A DNA stretch of 64,000 bases from Tipula vernalis (GCA_958295665.1 OY282560.1:101471930-101535929); one strand, 5' to 3'; shown: positions 31,720-43,130, numbered from the stretch's first letter. Numbers and translations are program-made. Notes: generated by a model from the letters alone, not told the origin.

Positions 31720-33060
31720 ATGGACATGTATCCAATTGTAAGAGATGGCAATTGCCTCTTTGGTGCCTTAGCCCATCAACTCCAACTCCAACTCGAGTCT
31801 CTGGCATCCCCTCTCCCACAAGAGCATCGCTTTATTGCCGTCCAGCATATCAGGGCAAATCTAGCTCAGTATTTGGCAACTATTTTGGTCTACAATTCAG
31901 AGTTTATCACCAATCTAACCAATGAGGCATTAATAGAAAGGTAAATTTGATGATAAAGAAAGTTACTAATATTACTTAATGATAGATATACCGTCAACTA
32001 GCCTAATTTGATCAACCCATATCCCATATCTTCCAGATATTTACTCGATCTACAAAGCGATGGATTTTGAGGCAGCGCCGAATGTTTAAATGCTATCAGC
32101 CATTTGAAAAATCCAACCTGACGTTCTCTACCCGCTATCATTTACACCTAATCACGGCACATATCAGTATGAGGTTAACCTTCTGTATACAGGAGCCCAC
32201 TATGATATTCTAATTCCGTCAACCGTGATATATAGTACTATTTACACCACAGCAGGGTCAGCCAATCAAAATGTTACCAATAACCTTGATCGCAACATTG
32301 TAGCAGGAAGCAATATCTATCAGCTAGTCGATACTACACCGGTTATTTCCCCATCTCCTAAAACCAATACCAAACAGTTTTGTTTCGGCACTTGAAATGC
32401 ACGAGGATTCAACAGTCTATCCAAGAGCGATGCAATCAATGATATCTTGCTTAAAAACAACATTGAAATTTGCAATATTCAGGAGACGAACATGGGGACC
32501 GGAGCAAGCACCACTACTAATTACACCTGCTATCTTGGCAACGTCCCAAAAACACAAAGACGAGGAATAGGCATCGTCATAAAAAGGAATTCCTCCATCA
32601 AAATTAAGAGGGTCAGATATTATTTAGGTGCTCTAATCACCTTATTAGGACATTTACCTAATCGAGGAGAGATACTTTTTATTTCAGCATATGTCCCCTC
32701 CCCCACATCCGCTGCTAATCTTCGACTATCCTCCAGAATTTTTGCCACCCTCACTTCTATAGTAGATCGCTGTCCCAAATCACGGGATATTGTTTTACTG
32801 GGCGATTTTAATGCTCATCTTGGGTACAGTGATTCCTGGATTCCCAAATTTATTGGGCCAAATTTGCTTGCTCAAACCACACAACTCATTCACTCAACCA
32901 AAGGCCGCCGCGGAAGAACCCTCAGGACCTGGACTGATGGAAGAACCTATTCTCAAGGGAATCATATAAAATCATTCCTTATATGTTTTGTGTACTCATG
33001 CCGATACATTTCATCACAAATTGACCGATCACCGCTTAGTATGGGTTAAGAGTAACAGAC
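31720..33060 (+). pseudogene. OTU cysteine protease plus APE-type endonuclease ORF, with a candidate intron
   Basis: The N-terminal part carries the OTU active-site motif RDGNCLFGALAHQL (about 31741-31782). The partner His motif YTGAHYDILIP lies at about 32183-32215. An apparent 96-bp intron (31941-32036; donor AG|GTAAAT, acceptor CTTCCAG) joins EALIER to LLDLQSDGF. Past a one-base shift near 32116 the frame runs into an endonuclease: NARGFNSLSK, NIEICNIQETN, DIVLLGDFNAHLG, and, in another frame, TDHRLVW. Two codons expected to be Trp read TGA (32068-32070 and 32393-32395). No RT follows: the reading ends at about 33060. OTU domains joined to such endonucleases are known in some LINEs and in Helitron/Helentron proteins, and I cannot tell which origin applies. 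It is a dead copy. Confidence 0.75.
31941..32036 (+). other. Candidate spliceosomal intron in the OTU-endonuclease ORF
   Basis: GTAAAT donor, TATCTTCCAG acceptor, 96 bp and AT-rich. Its removal rejoins codon phase (AG + A) and continues an OTU-like sequence. If real, the copy did not come from a spliced RNA, which argues for a DNA-type element or a host-gene origin. Confidence 0.45.
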
Positions 33061-33885
33061 GCAACAAAACCCAGGAGGTTTTTGTCTATAAAGTGTTATG
33101 TGTTACACATTTTAACTTGGATTGGAAAATATATTTCTGTTTTATTTAAAATACATTTTAAGCTGTATTTCAGAGCAAAAGATGTCAAGATGAAATTATT
33201 TTGGTTTTATAAAGATAATTTATTGGTTTTTGTAAAGAGACGCGCGTGTCTATGTTTTCACAAACTAAAGCCTGTATTCCACTGTGAATAATTGACTGAA
33301 CTGACTTCAAGTCAAAATAGGACAAAAAAAAACTAATCCATTAGAGTGACAAAGAAAAAGCAATATTTTTATTTTTTTTTTATCATGATTTTATGGTTAA
33401 ATTTTTACATCAAACAAAAACATAACCAACAATTATTAAACAAATTAAGTATTAGCATTAATTCGATTATTTTCACATCTCAAAATTATCTAAAAAATTA
33501 ATTATTTGCTCATATCAGAATTATTATTTTTCGAATATTTTCCATCATAAAACCAAAATTAAAAAAATCTATACCATAAAATCGCCATGCTATTAAAATT
33601 ATTAGTGTGTGCGAGAAACATTTTTCATCGTACACAATATTTATGCAGATGTGTTAGTTGAAATGATCTCGATTTGATAATTTTTGACCATAATTATGGC
33701 GATCCACTAACGTAAACACATATTTGATGTAAGTCAAATCTTGACTGACTTCGTTTTGTGTTTCTTTCACACAACCACCGATTTTATATTTTTATCTCCC
33801 TTTATTTTGACTGACAAACTTTTATTTGCAATGGAATTCAGGCCTTATTCTATTAATATTTTTTTTTTTTTTAATACTAACTAAT
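33061..33885. other. AT-rich sequence, no gene seen
   Basis: Several T- and A-runs but no recognisable coding sequence, repeat ends or RNA. Open frames on the plus strand have no family resemblance. Confidence 0.4.
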
Positions 33886-34214
33886 ACCGAGTTTATACCG
33901 TAGATAGTATAATAGCAAAATAGTTAAATACTATTTTGCTATCCGGTGTAAAACCGATGTTTTGATAGTATAATAGCAAAAATAAAATATAATATTTTGA
34001 TTTGATAGCTATCAAATTTTAACAGTGTATTGTTGATAAATTAGTCTAGAAATATTTATGTGTAAGGGAAAATTATACTTTTTCATTATTTGGTTTTAAT
34101 TTTCTGTTTTTTATGAATATTTTATGCGATGTAAAACCGACTACGTCACTACGGTGGATAGTAAAATAGTATTATACTATTTTGCCATTATACTATCTAC
34201 GGTGTAAAACCAGT
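33886..34214. mobile_element. MITE with subterminal palindromes (about 330 bp)
   Basis: The left end GTTTATACCGTAGATAGTAT continues AATAGCAAAATAG. The right end is its near-perfect reverse complement (CTATTTTGCCATTATACTAT, then CTACGGTGTAAAAC). The left end also holds an internal palindrome, CTATTTTGCTATCCGGTGTA against TATAGCAAAATAG. The interior is non-coding. Target duplication is not clear. Confidence 0.75.
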
Positions 34215-36330
34215 ATAAATCCCGAATACATGAAGTCTTCACTTTTGGAATTTTACAACAACAATGCTGTATATTTTCATTCCGGAATGAATACTTAGTT
34301 TCAAACCAAGCTTTTGTTGGTATAGAATTATTCTAGCAATAAAAAAGAAAATTATTTTCGGTTTTTATTTTGAGCATAATTTGCATTTTTATTTTTATAC
34401 AATAACTATTCCAGTTATCAAAGTAATACGGCAATTATCTATTGGCGATCTCTCTTACTAATTGAAAAATCCTTTTATATTTCGCTTTTTTCTTTAGCGG
34501 AAATTATATTGATTATGATTTACTAATGTTGAGTAATTTCATTGTGCAAATAAAAAAATGTTCATTCCGTTAATCATAGACGGCAAATTTTTTAAAATTG
34601 GCGACGAGGATTTCAAAAAAATTGAGTTGAGTGGCAATGCAAATTTGAAAGTTAAGGCGATGTGATGTGTATGTTGTCCAAATCAAAGGAAAGTGAAATT
34701 AGTGGAAATTTAAAATCTACTTCAAATTTTACCACCCATTTGAAGGTAAAAATTAAATTTTAGATTTCTTTATTACTTTTGACTTACTCAGAAAATAAAA
34801 ATACATAATATAATTATTCTTAAGTTTAGAGAGTTCATCCAGAAGTAGTTGAACAATTCGACAACATCTGGTCGGAATCTAGCTGTGAAAAGGTAATAAA
34901 TACGTACATAATGTATATACATATTTCGATACTATCAAATTTTAACCTCTATTGTATACTTTACAATATGTTGTAGGTAGAATATTTTTAACAGCGATTA
35001 TTGTTGATAAATTTGTCCAGAAACTTGTAGGTAATTCGGTAATCAGTGCAAAATCAGTAAGTGTTATTTTGTATAAATCAGTATTAGTATGTAAATATTT
35101 TACAATTTTGCATATACATATTTCAAAATTCGAAGTAATTGTAACTCTTATTTTAATTACATATTAAAATTTAAAGTAATTGTAATTTATATTTTAATTA
35201 CTTTATTTGAAAGTAACTGTAACTTGTATTTTATACTATATACTGAGTTTATGTTAATTTGTAAAAGTATTTTAGTTACTCAACCTAAAGTAATTTGCCC
35301 AGCCTTGCTTATACACATAACATGACCAAATATATACTGTGTTTGCTATCCCGGACCCAACTGATCCGATCGATCCGAGAACCAAAAGCTATGTAAAAAA
35401 TACTGATTTTTAGTACTCAGACCGATCAGACCAATCAGATCTGAAACAAAAAATACAGCAATAATAACATTTTCATGTTTTTCCTGTTCCGCTCCATATT
35501 ATATGAATATCAAATTCACAACAATAACAAGAAACACAAGAAACACAAGATAAAAAGCCTATACAAATCACATCATATTACACCTATTTCCACAACACAA
35601 ACAAACCTATTTAATAACAGATTAGGTATATAATATACAAAAAACCGTTGTTGGTTCTGAATATACTCAAACTATACCAAAACAATCATATATCAATATA
35701 CAATATAAACAATAAGTTTGCACACATTCATATCACTTGTACATATATACACAGACCAATACAAGTAATATAAAATATACCTTGTACGATATTATAATAA
35801 TACCGTTAGATTTTTTCGGACACAAATTCCTCGTTTTCGTGTCCATCTTGATGTGCTCACTATTTTTACACTAATCACTAATTCACTATTTTTCACAGTT
35901 TTTTGAACAACACTACATATGGATATGCACATATAAATTGAACCAATACTTTCACTATACACAACAAAAACTAAATATACTACACTTTATATTACAACAC
36001 TACACATTTTAAAAACTTATTAAACTTGAATTTAAACATAAACACAAACTAAAATTAAAATCTAAATTAAATTAAATTTAAATTTAAGTTTAACCAAAAA
36101 AAAATGTGCACTCAAGCTCTATATAATACAATAAATAAATTGTATACAGAACTTTTCACTTTATATTAAAACTATAACTAAAAACAAACAAACCAACTTA
36201 CAAATTTAAACTAAAAATCAAATCAATCAAACTAAATCAAATTAAATTAAATTAAATTTTCGAGAAGAACGACAAACACGTCCATTCTTCCCAACGAACA
36301 ACGACCGACCTTGGTGATTATGAATACGAT
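34215..36330. other. AT-rich sequence with short local repeats, no gene
   Basis: Near 35125-35300 an AAGTAATTGTAA...TTTTAATTAC word recurs about three times. From 35900 to 36260 the sequence is dominated by AAATTAAA words. No coding or RNA feature was recognised. Confidence 0.4.
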
Positions 36331-36334
36331 TATG

Positions 36335-36490
36335 ATGAAATTTGACAGGTACGGTGGTTATGGAATTGTTACATGATTTCTGGATAGATTTTTGTAATAG
36401 GCCCAATTATCCTATAACTTGGCTATTTTTTAAACGATTATGATGAAATTCGACAGGTACTATGGAAATGGCATTCTTTAATGATTTTGC
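36335..36490 (-). repeat. 108-bp satellite family, minus orientation
   Basis: Two diverged copies are marked by CGATTATGATGAAATTTGAC and CGATTATGATGAAATTCGAC, about 103 bp apart, with TAACTTGGCTATTTTT between them. Confidence 0.75.
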
Positions 36491-36595
36491 AACTACAAAA
36501 TCTTGCATAACAAAATAATGTAATTATTTTAATAAATCGTGTCCGTGAGAGTTACCGAAGCCGTTAGCCTCTACCATTCTAAGTTAAATTAGGGG

Positions 36596-37556
36596 TTGGC
36601 CGGATCGGAAACCGAAGCGTTGCAATTCTTCACAGATGGCTCCAAGCTAGACGGCAAAGTAGGAGCTGGAGTATTCTGTGACAAATTAAATGTAAATATT
36701 TCTATTCGTCTCCCTGATTACTGCAGCGTGTACCAAGCTGAAGTCGTAGCGATTGAGGAGGTCATGACGTGGTTGAAGCATAATGTGTTATCCTCAGACG
36801 ATATCACAATCTATGTGGACAGTCAAGCGGCGATCCGGTCGTTAGAATCGGTGTCTTTGGCGTCACGGGTGGCGTTGAGTTGTCACTCATCTCTAAATGA
36901 GATGGGTGAGCATTTCAACATCCAGGTAGTCTGGGTCCCAGGTCACTCGGGCGTCATGGGGAACTGCAGGGCAGATGAACTTGCTAGGCATGGTACGACT
37001 CTCCAGCTGCAACCGGAAAGGGCAAGTCTGGGGAGGCCTATCACAGCGCTGAGACAAGCACTTGAGAAGCAGGCGCTATCCTCAGCGGGGGACAGGTGGT
37101 CTAACGCCCTCACCTGTAGAGTTGCAAGACAAGTTTGGCCAAAGCTGGACTTGGGGCGCACTAGGGCATTAATATCCTTACGAAGACGTGAATTAAGAAC
37201 GGTCGTAGGAATTCTCACGGGACACTGCCTTTTTGGAGAACATGCAAGAAGGCTGGGTCTGGAGGCAAATGACTTCTGTAGAAGCTGCTTGGACGAAGAG
37301 GAGGAAGAGACGTTGGTCCACTTCCTTTGCTCGTGTCCAGCATTGGCTCTCAGAAGGCACAAACACTTAGGTAAGTTCAGGATGGACTGCCTCTCGGATC
37401 TCGAAAACATTAAAGTGCGGGACGTCTTACGCTACATAAGTAGCTCGAAATGGTTCCAATAGGGGTAAAAGGGGATACATCCTGTGGTATCACAATGGAC
37501 CGTCACCGGTCTAAGTGTGCGTAAGCAGCCACTCCAACCTAACCTAACCTATACTG
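36596..37556 (+). mobile_element. 5'-truncated LINE: intact RNase H domain and 3' tail
   Basis: A 288-codon open frame (36596-37462) encodes a LINE-type RNase H: FFTDGSKLDGKVGAGVF (first Asp), YQAEVVAIEE (Glu), IYVDSQAAIRSL (Asp) and WVPGHSGVMGNCRADELAR (His/Asp), so all active-site residues are kept. A C-terminal CX2C...HX4C-type finger follows (FCRSCLDEEEEETLVHFLCS). The 3' tail ends in a repeated CCTAA motif (CCAACCTAACCTAACCT, to about 37556). Base composition is clearly richer in G+C than the surroundings, and there are no frame breaks, so the insertion is young. This arrangement fits LINE clades with RNase H (I, LOA and relatives). Endonuclease and RT are absent because of 5' truncation. 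Confidence 0.88.
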
Positions 37557-37599
37557 ACATTTTTATAGTATGTACTGACAAAATTTACTGAAAAATATA

Positions 37600-38095
37600 T
37601 ATATATGAAGAAGTTCGAATGCGATGTGAGCCAAGAAGTTTAGTTAATTCACTGAAAAGTTTGAACTCAAATTAGGTGCCCTGATCTGTTGTTATTGTTG
37701 CAGGTACACCAAATCGCGAAATATAATTATTAACGAAAGATGTTGCAATCGTTGCTGCTGACATATCTATCATGGGATAGGCTTCTGGCCAGCGGGTGAA
37801 TCTATCGACACATATTAGTAAATATTGACATCCATTTGACGGTGGAAGAGGACCTACTACGTCTATGTGGATATGTTCAAATCGACCGACCTTGGGGTAT
37901 CTCGAATTGCGCTAAAGGCGACTTGGTATGCCGTTGGACTTCCGATTTTTTGCATGCTAAATATGACTGTGCCCACTGGGTAACGTCTTTGTTTATGCTT
38001 GGCCAGAAATAACGAGCTGTAATCAGTTTACGTGTAGCCCGAACTCCAGGGTGCGAAAGGTTATGTATTTGCTCAAAACTCGTCTTTCTCAAAGG
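37600..38095 (-). pseudogene. Ty3/gypsy integrase N-terminal half
   Basis: From 38092 down: FEQIHNLSHPGVRATRKLIT with ARYFWPS, the HHCC zinc finger with CKKSEVQRH (first Cys altered, LACKK), then in other frames HIDVVGPLPPSNGCQY and [13 protein letters not shown] with the first catalytic Asp, ending around SRFGVPATITTDQG. The element stops there: the second half of integrase and the 3' LTR are missing and a LINE tail lies close by. It is the same clade as the plus-strand gypsy at 9.3-11.6 kb. Confidence 0.82.
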
Positions 38096-38289
38096 TTCAG
38101 GTATGTACGGACAATTGGTACCTGTCGATACTTCGTGGTATACCTCGAAACCTGGAAGTTTAAAGCTTTCAAGGCGATATGAGCTTTATGACGGCGACAA
38201 CTAGATAAAATATTCTGTAGTTCCTCGTCTTTTTGCTGCGCTGAAATAATTGCGCTATAATCAAGCTTTGCCTCAATTGTATTAATGTC

Positions 38290-38860
38290 TAATTGATCAG
38301 TACTTCTGGTGTAGTTAGTGGTTTATGATCGGTATATATTGCAAACTAAAATGTTTGATGGCTAAGTATATTGCCAATAATTCCCGATCGAACGCGGAAT
38401 ATTTTCTTTCTGCGTCCGAAAGCTTCTTTATTAAGAATTTTAATTTGTCTGTCTGTAATAAGTTGATTTTCCAAAATTTTTTATAGACAAATATATTAAT
38501 TGTTCATGGCAATCTCAATACCAAACTACCAACAGAAAGAACTCATCAAGGGTTCTCATTTTTGCAGAGTGGTACATTGGTATAACTCGTTGGCCCTTCA
38601 GCCAAAATTACGTGGAGGGGGGAAGATATTTCTACTTTTTTTCAGTAGATATATTATGAGCGATTGGCCTCTGTATTTTTCTGATTTACCAAATCGAAAA
38701 TATTGGGATTGCCATGAACAATTAATATATTTGTCTATCAAAAATGCCGAAAAATCAACTGAAAGCTTCTTTGAAAAGAATCCCAAAGGCTCCCAGCTAT
38801 ATTTATTATATTGCTGGAGCACTGCTCCTACTGCTACATTTGACGCGTCACATGTCACAC
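38290..38860 (-). pseudogene. Ty3/gypsy RNase H, split by a MITE
   Basis: On the minus strand, TCDASNVAVGAVLQQ and WEPLGFFSKKLS lead into a 300-bp MITE. The frame resumes directly beyond it with SDAERKYSAFDRELLAI, then VIYTDHKPL-like text near 38300-38330. The reading frame across the insertion is restored exactly if the insertion and one copy of a 12-bp repeat (GAAAGCTTCTTT) are ignored. That shows the MITE landed in an element with intact RNase H coding sequence. Confidence 0.8.
38461..38760. mobile_element. 300-bp MITE with 60-bp terminal inverted repeats
   Basis: Bases 38461-38520 (AGTTGATTTTCC...) and 38701-38760 are inverted copies over 60 bp with a handful of mismatches, sharing ATATTAATTGTTCATGGCAA. 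The whole unit is 300 bp. A 12-bp direct repeat GAAAGCTTCTTT lies at 38418-38429 and 38761-38772. On the left, 31 extra bases (38430-38460) separate it from the terminal repeat. The superfamily is unknown. Confidence 0.85.
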
Positions 38861-39039
38861 TAAATTTTGTATTTGACAGCGGATGCGCTAATAATGTAAC
38901 TGTACCTAATTTACTTTTTAATTGTTGGAATGCATCTCAAATTCTTTTGGCCACGAAAAATTTTTCAGTGTTTTCAGCCTTTTCAGTAAATTTGCTAAAT
39001 CCGTATGGATTGGGGCTAATGTTTCGGCTAAATTCGGTA

Positions 39040-39996
39040 TAAACCGGTGGTAATAATTCACCATGCCAATAAATTGTTGAATCTTCTTAATTGATTCAGG
39101 AGCGGGAAATCAATAATGGCATTAATTCTCTCTTGAGAGGGCAGAATACCATTAGGTGTGATCTTATGGCTTAAAAAATCTAAAGAACTTGCGCCGAACC
39201 CGCATTTAGAGCTCTTAATATGCACGTCATAGTCCACTAATCTCTGAAAGAGTTGTTTAGATGCATTTTGTGCTGTGCCTCATCGGAAGATGCTACTAAA
39301 ATATCGTCGATAGACGAATACGAAGTCTAAATCTTTAACTACTTCGTTAATAAACCGCTGGAATATTTGTGCGGCATTGCGTAAACCAAAGAGCATTCGA
39401 GTGAACTCGAAAAGGCCAAAAGGAGTGGTTATCGCTGTTTTATTAATGTCTTCCGGAGCTACGGGAATTAAATGATAGGCTCTGACTAAGTCGATTTTCG
39501 AGAAAATATTATTTCCATGCAAATTCATGGAGAAATTTTGAATATGCGGTATCGGATACCGATCCGGCGTTGTGATCGCGTTTAATCTGCGATAATCACC
39601 ACATGGTCTCCAATCCAGATCTTTTTTCTTGACCATGGGCAATGGGCATGATACAGGAGAAGATGAAGGTCTACAAATGCCTAGTTCAACCATATGCTTA
39701 AATTCTAATAAGGCTGCTTTATGGCGTATGGAATCTAATCTCCTCGGTCTTGTCACTGGTAAATGTCCTTCAGTAACTATATGATGGACCACTGGATGTT
39801 TCACTGGTGTATTATAATTAGGCTCTGATATGAGCGAAGGGAACTTTTTAAGAATTGTCCCATAGCCATTGTCGATTGCGAAATGAATTGGACTTTCAAC
39901 ATCTATTTGCGTCTCGTTGGCACATATTGACAGCTGAATCGCTGAATCAACTAGCCTTTTTCGCCTAAGATCGACTAAGAGGCCAAATTTCACCAT
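39040..39996 (-). pseudogene. Ty3/gypsy reverse transcriptase
   Basis: A 238-codon frame holds [17 protein letters not shown] (linker), [77 protein letters not shown] and [20 protein letters not shown]. The catalytic YxDD box is reached through a one-base frameshift at about 39310: the other frame reads [13 protein letters not shown]. The thumb continues to about 39040 with more breaks. Apart from that shift the fingers and palm are well kept, better than in the plus-strand relative. Confidence 0.88.
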
Positions 39997-40445
39997 AGGA
40001 AATCTGCACCAATAATCGGACGACTCACATCGGCGAGTATAAATGCATGAAAAAATGTACGCCTGAGTCCGATATTAACCGCTAACAATTTTGTACCGTA
40101 GGTATTAATTGTGCTGCCATTGGCTGCCGATAACACGAGATCGGACTTATTATAATTTAAATAAATTGGCGAATAATTCATGTTGCTTGTATAATTATTA
40201 TAAAAATTCAGGTTTGACATGTTTATAAGTCTGACAGGGAGCACCGACAGGTCAGCTCCCGTGTCTATTGAGAAGTGTAGGTTATTTATTTGGTCAAATA
40301 CAATTAATCGGGTTGTTTTTTTGTTGGTCTGTGCCGTAAAGATCTGGGGAATGTTTAAATGTTTTTTAACGTGCTCAGCACGTTTTCGGTCGTCGCCTGC
40401 TTTGCTAAAGGCTGGCTCCCTCTCCAACTGCATGGCGGATAACAT
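39990..40445 (-). pseudogene. Ty3/gypsy aspartic protease
   Basis: A 151-codon frame includes RLIVFDQINNLHFSIDTGAD with LSVLPV, the DTGAD active site, then LVLSAANGSTINTYGTKLL and [15 protein letters not shown], the standard retropepsin-like scaffold with the C-terminal IIGADFL. It joins the RT ORF by a one-base shift within the 10-base overlap at 39990-39996. The catalytic residues are unchanged. Confidence 0.85.
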
Positions 40446-40499
40446 GCTCTCGCTTTCTCTAGATATCTATAATGTAATACACAATAACGGTTTGTATTA

Positions 40500-41407
40500 G
40501 GTCTACTTGGCGACCCTTGTCCTTCATTTGACCTATTGTTATAACTTCTATTATTTGAGTTAGATCTATTTCGCTGTCTCCATCCTTGTGAATGTGACCT
40601 ATTCCCCTGGGCTAGCTAGTTTAATTTTGCCTCGATTTCGGTTAAACGCTCTTCGACTGTTTTTCTTTGTGTCGATCTAATAGGGAGCTCTTGACCTTGC
40701 TCATTACGCTAAGTGGGACGGCATCTTTGTGAAGTCTGATATGTCTGCTTGTGACTGGTGATTGCGCTTATATGGCTAACATTTGCCTGCATTGCTTCAT
40801 GCATGCGGTCTGCCATTTTGGCCAACTCTTCTAGTGTCTGTTCCGCTGGCTGCGCTGCTATGGCTATTATGATTATCTCTGGCATCCTTCTAACCCAGAA
40901 TGATAGGATTACTACCGCGGATAAGTTCGTACTCGCAAGCGAGCGGATCGACCTTAAAATTTCCGATGGTTTGCCTTCGCCAATCTGCCAGTAATTTTGC
41001 GAGCTTTTGCTCTTCTGAAGGAGCTAAGCGCTATAAAAGCAAATTTTTTAATTTTAAGTATATTGATTGGTCGCGGGAGGACATTCAAAAAAATCGGAAA
41101 TAAGATTGCACGTGTCAGGCATTAAAGCGCCAAGTACGTGCAAAAATTTGTTTTTTTCGGATTTAATTTGTTGCGTTTCAAACTGCAACTCGGCCACTCG
41201 GAACCAGTTCAATGGTGAAGCCGTCCACAAAGGTTGCAGTTTGATGCTTGTTGATGATATTTTCTTCCCATTTACAGTGTCCGTTATGCGTACATCACTT
41301 GTTGCCTGTGTTGTAGCGTTTTTGTTTAATGTATCCATTTTATTTTCGCCGTCTGCCATTTTATTCTTGTGTTCTTTTATTTTTTTAGACTCGCCGTATA
41401 CTGTCAA
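40500..41407 (-). pseudogene. Ty3/gypsy gag (no zinc knuckle)
   Basis: The frame starting near 41347 (MADGENKMDTLNKNATTQAT) includes LQPLWTASPLNWFRVAELQF, KNKFLHVLGALMPDTCNLIS and DFFECPP, then in other frames KLAKLLADWRRQTIGNFKV and MADRMHEAMQANVSAI. This is the gag type of gypsy lineages that lack a CCHC motif. Three or more frame changes occur. The 5' leader and LTR lie upstream. Confidence 0.75.
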
Positions 41408-41605
41408 TTACTTCGAACAATATTCGATAAAAAAAATGGGTTGCCTTCGGATTCCTTGATCCGAAATTCTTTAAAAAAAATTAATAATTGTTTAGATAAT
41501 CGTCGGATGCTGCGGGCGTTTTTATTTAGCTCTCGCTTGGTTCCGGAATTCGACAAATGACCAATGCAGGGATTTTGAAAACTATATTTTGACGGGACGA
41601 CCAAT

Positions 41606-41830
41606 TGCAAACGATTGAATGAAACACGATTTGAAAGAGCGAAAGAAACAGAAAAAAAATTACCGAAAATGTTGGAAATTTTACAAATAATTTAAGAATT
41701 TATGAATAATTTTGATACAATAAAAATTTTAAATTTGTTTTGAAATAAAAACTTGCCGATTTTCTTCGTCTATCCTTCTGCCGCTCCCGTTACTGTTGCT
41801 CCCGCGTAGCGGTGTGGGTTGGCCGCTACA
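41606..41830 (-). mobile_element. 5' LTR of the minus-strand Ty3/gypsy element
   Basis: On the minus strand the LTR begins TGTAGCGGCCAACCC and ends TTTGCA, followed by ATTGGTCGTCCCGTC as the likely primer-binding site. The length is 225 bp. Its start resembles the TGTGGCGG start of the LTR at 11249. The boundaries are inferred from that resemblance and from its position upstream of gag. Confidence 0.55.
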
Positions 41831-42113
41831 CCGTATAAATGTATATCCTCCGTTAGTGCGATGATTTTTGTAAACGTACTTTTAACCGCTATTTTCTCGT
41901 TTGTGCAGGTATTTACTGTATACGCACGTTTATAATTATAATTTCCTTGTGGATGTGATGTTTATTGCTGCAGTCGCACCGTTGCTACTTGATTAAATAA
42001 AAACAATCGTAACCTCGTTGATATAGTCGCTCATGTAAGAATAAAAAAAACAAAGAGCTGTAATTTATGTGTTTTTTTTTTAAATTTTACTAAAATTGTT
42101 GGCTATGTACCTT

Positions 42114-42143
42114 CACCTGGTACGACTGATGTCGTACCAGGTG
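42114..42143. other. Perfect 13-bp hairpin with a 4-base loop
   Basis: CACCTGGTACGAC, loop TGAT, GTCGTACCAGGTG. The stem is perfect. It sits in non-coding sequence beyond the gypsy LTR, followed by a GC-richer segment. Its role is unknown; it could be part of a transposon end. Confidence 0.8.
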
Positions 42144-42955
42144 TCCAGTTATAAAATCCCTTTGCCAAATAAGCGCCCTGTGTGCGCCTCATACTGCAAT
42201 ATGCTGCTCTTCTGCTGACTCCAATATATTTATAAATATACTTGACGGTAAAAACCGTTGTCGGTGTGTCACCAATGTAATATTTTGATTAATAAATCTT
42301 TTTTGGATTTGGTTTTTAAAGTTTTTTATTTAAAAAACTTTACTTTAACAAATTTATTATTTTAATTTATGAACAAAGTTTTTATTTATAATTTTTCACT
42401 ATTGTATAATACACTTTTATATAAATTTTTTCCAAAAAAAAGAAAAATTAATTTCCAACACTTTTTCTGGTATTTTTACAATTTATATATTTTTATAATT
42501 TTTACCTACGTTGGTTGTGAATATTTGAATTGAAATGTGAATAAAATATTTTGCTGATTATACTGCAAATCAATCATACGACCAAATAGAAAACGCAATA
42601 ACCTTGATCATGAAAATAATTTTTTTGATTTCATATCTTCTGAAATTATTTAATTGATTTATATTTTTATGGCGCATGAGCTCAGTACTAAATGACGAAT
42701 ACTTTGTTATATTTCAATTTTAAATTTTTCCGTGTTGTATTCATGTAGAGATTAATTTTCTCGTTAAGAAATATATTAATCCCCTAAACCCTCATAAAGA
42801 TTTTGTATATTCGCCTTTAAAGCACCACTAGAGGTCGTAAGGGCCAATGGTGGTGAAAAATTATGAATAAGTTTTATTCTTAAATTATTATTAATTCACC
42901 ATAATTTATTTCCCAAAAACATATTTTATTAATAGTGGTAATACCATACTGTTAT
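42144..42955. other. AT-rich sequence, no gene
   Basis: T-rich runs dominate and no gene or repeat end was recognised. It separates the hairpin from the degenerate repeats that begin at about 42958. Confidence 0.35.
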
Positions 42956-42957
42956 AG

Positions 42958-43130
42958 TTAGCCGAAAGTTGCCAGCCGAAAGTGAAAAGATAATGCAGAT
43001 TGTGTTAGTCCAGCCGAAAGTAAAAAACAAATGGTAATGCAGATTGCCTAACCCCAACCAAAAGCAAAAAGTCGATAATATAGATTATGATATTAACATT
43101 CCATCCGAAAGTAAATAAGATACATGGATT
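42958..43130 (+). repeat. Degenerate tandem repeat, CAGCCGAAAGT motif
   Basis: CAGCCGAAAGT or a close variant followed by AAAA and AATGCAGATT recurs about four times at 40-55 bp spacing, with increasing divergence to the right. Confidence 0.65.

Noticed and set aside
33082..33291. 69-codon open frame after the OTU-endonuclease relic, as a possible RT continuation
   Set aside because: No RT motif of any LINE clade can be read in it. The coding similarity ends at about 33060.
36943..37410. 155-codon minus-strand frame
   Set aside because: Antisense to the intact LINE RNase H. The plus strand carries all catalytic residues.
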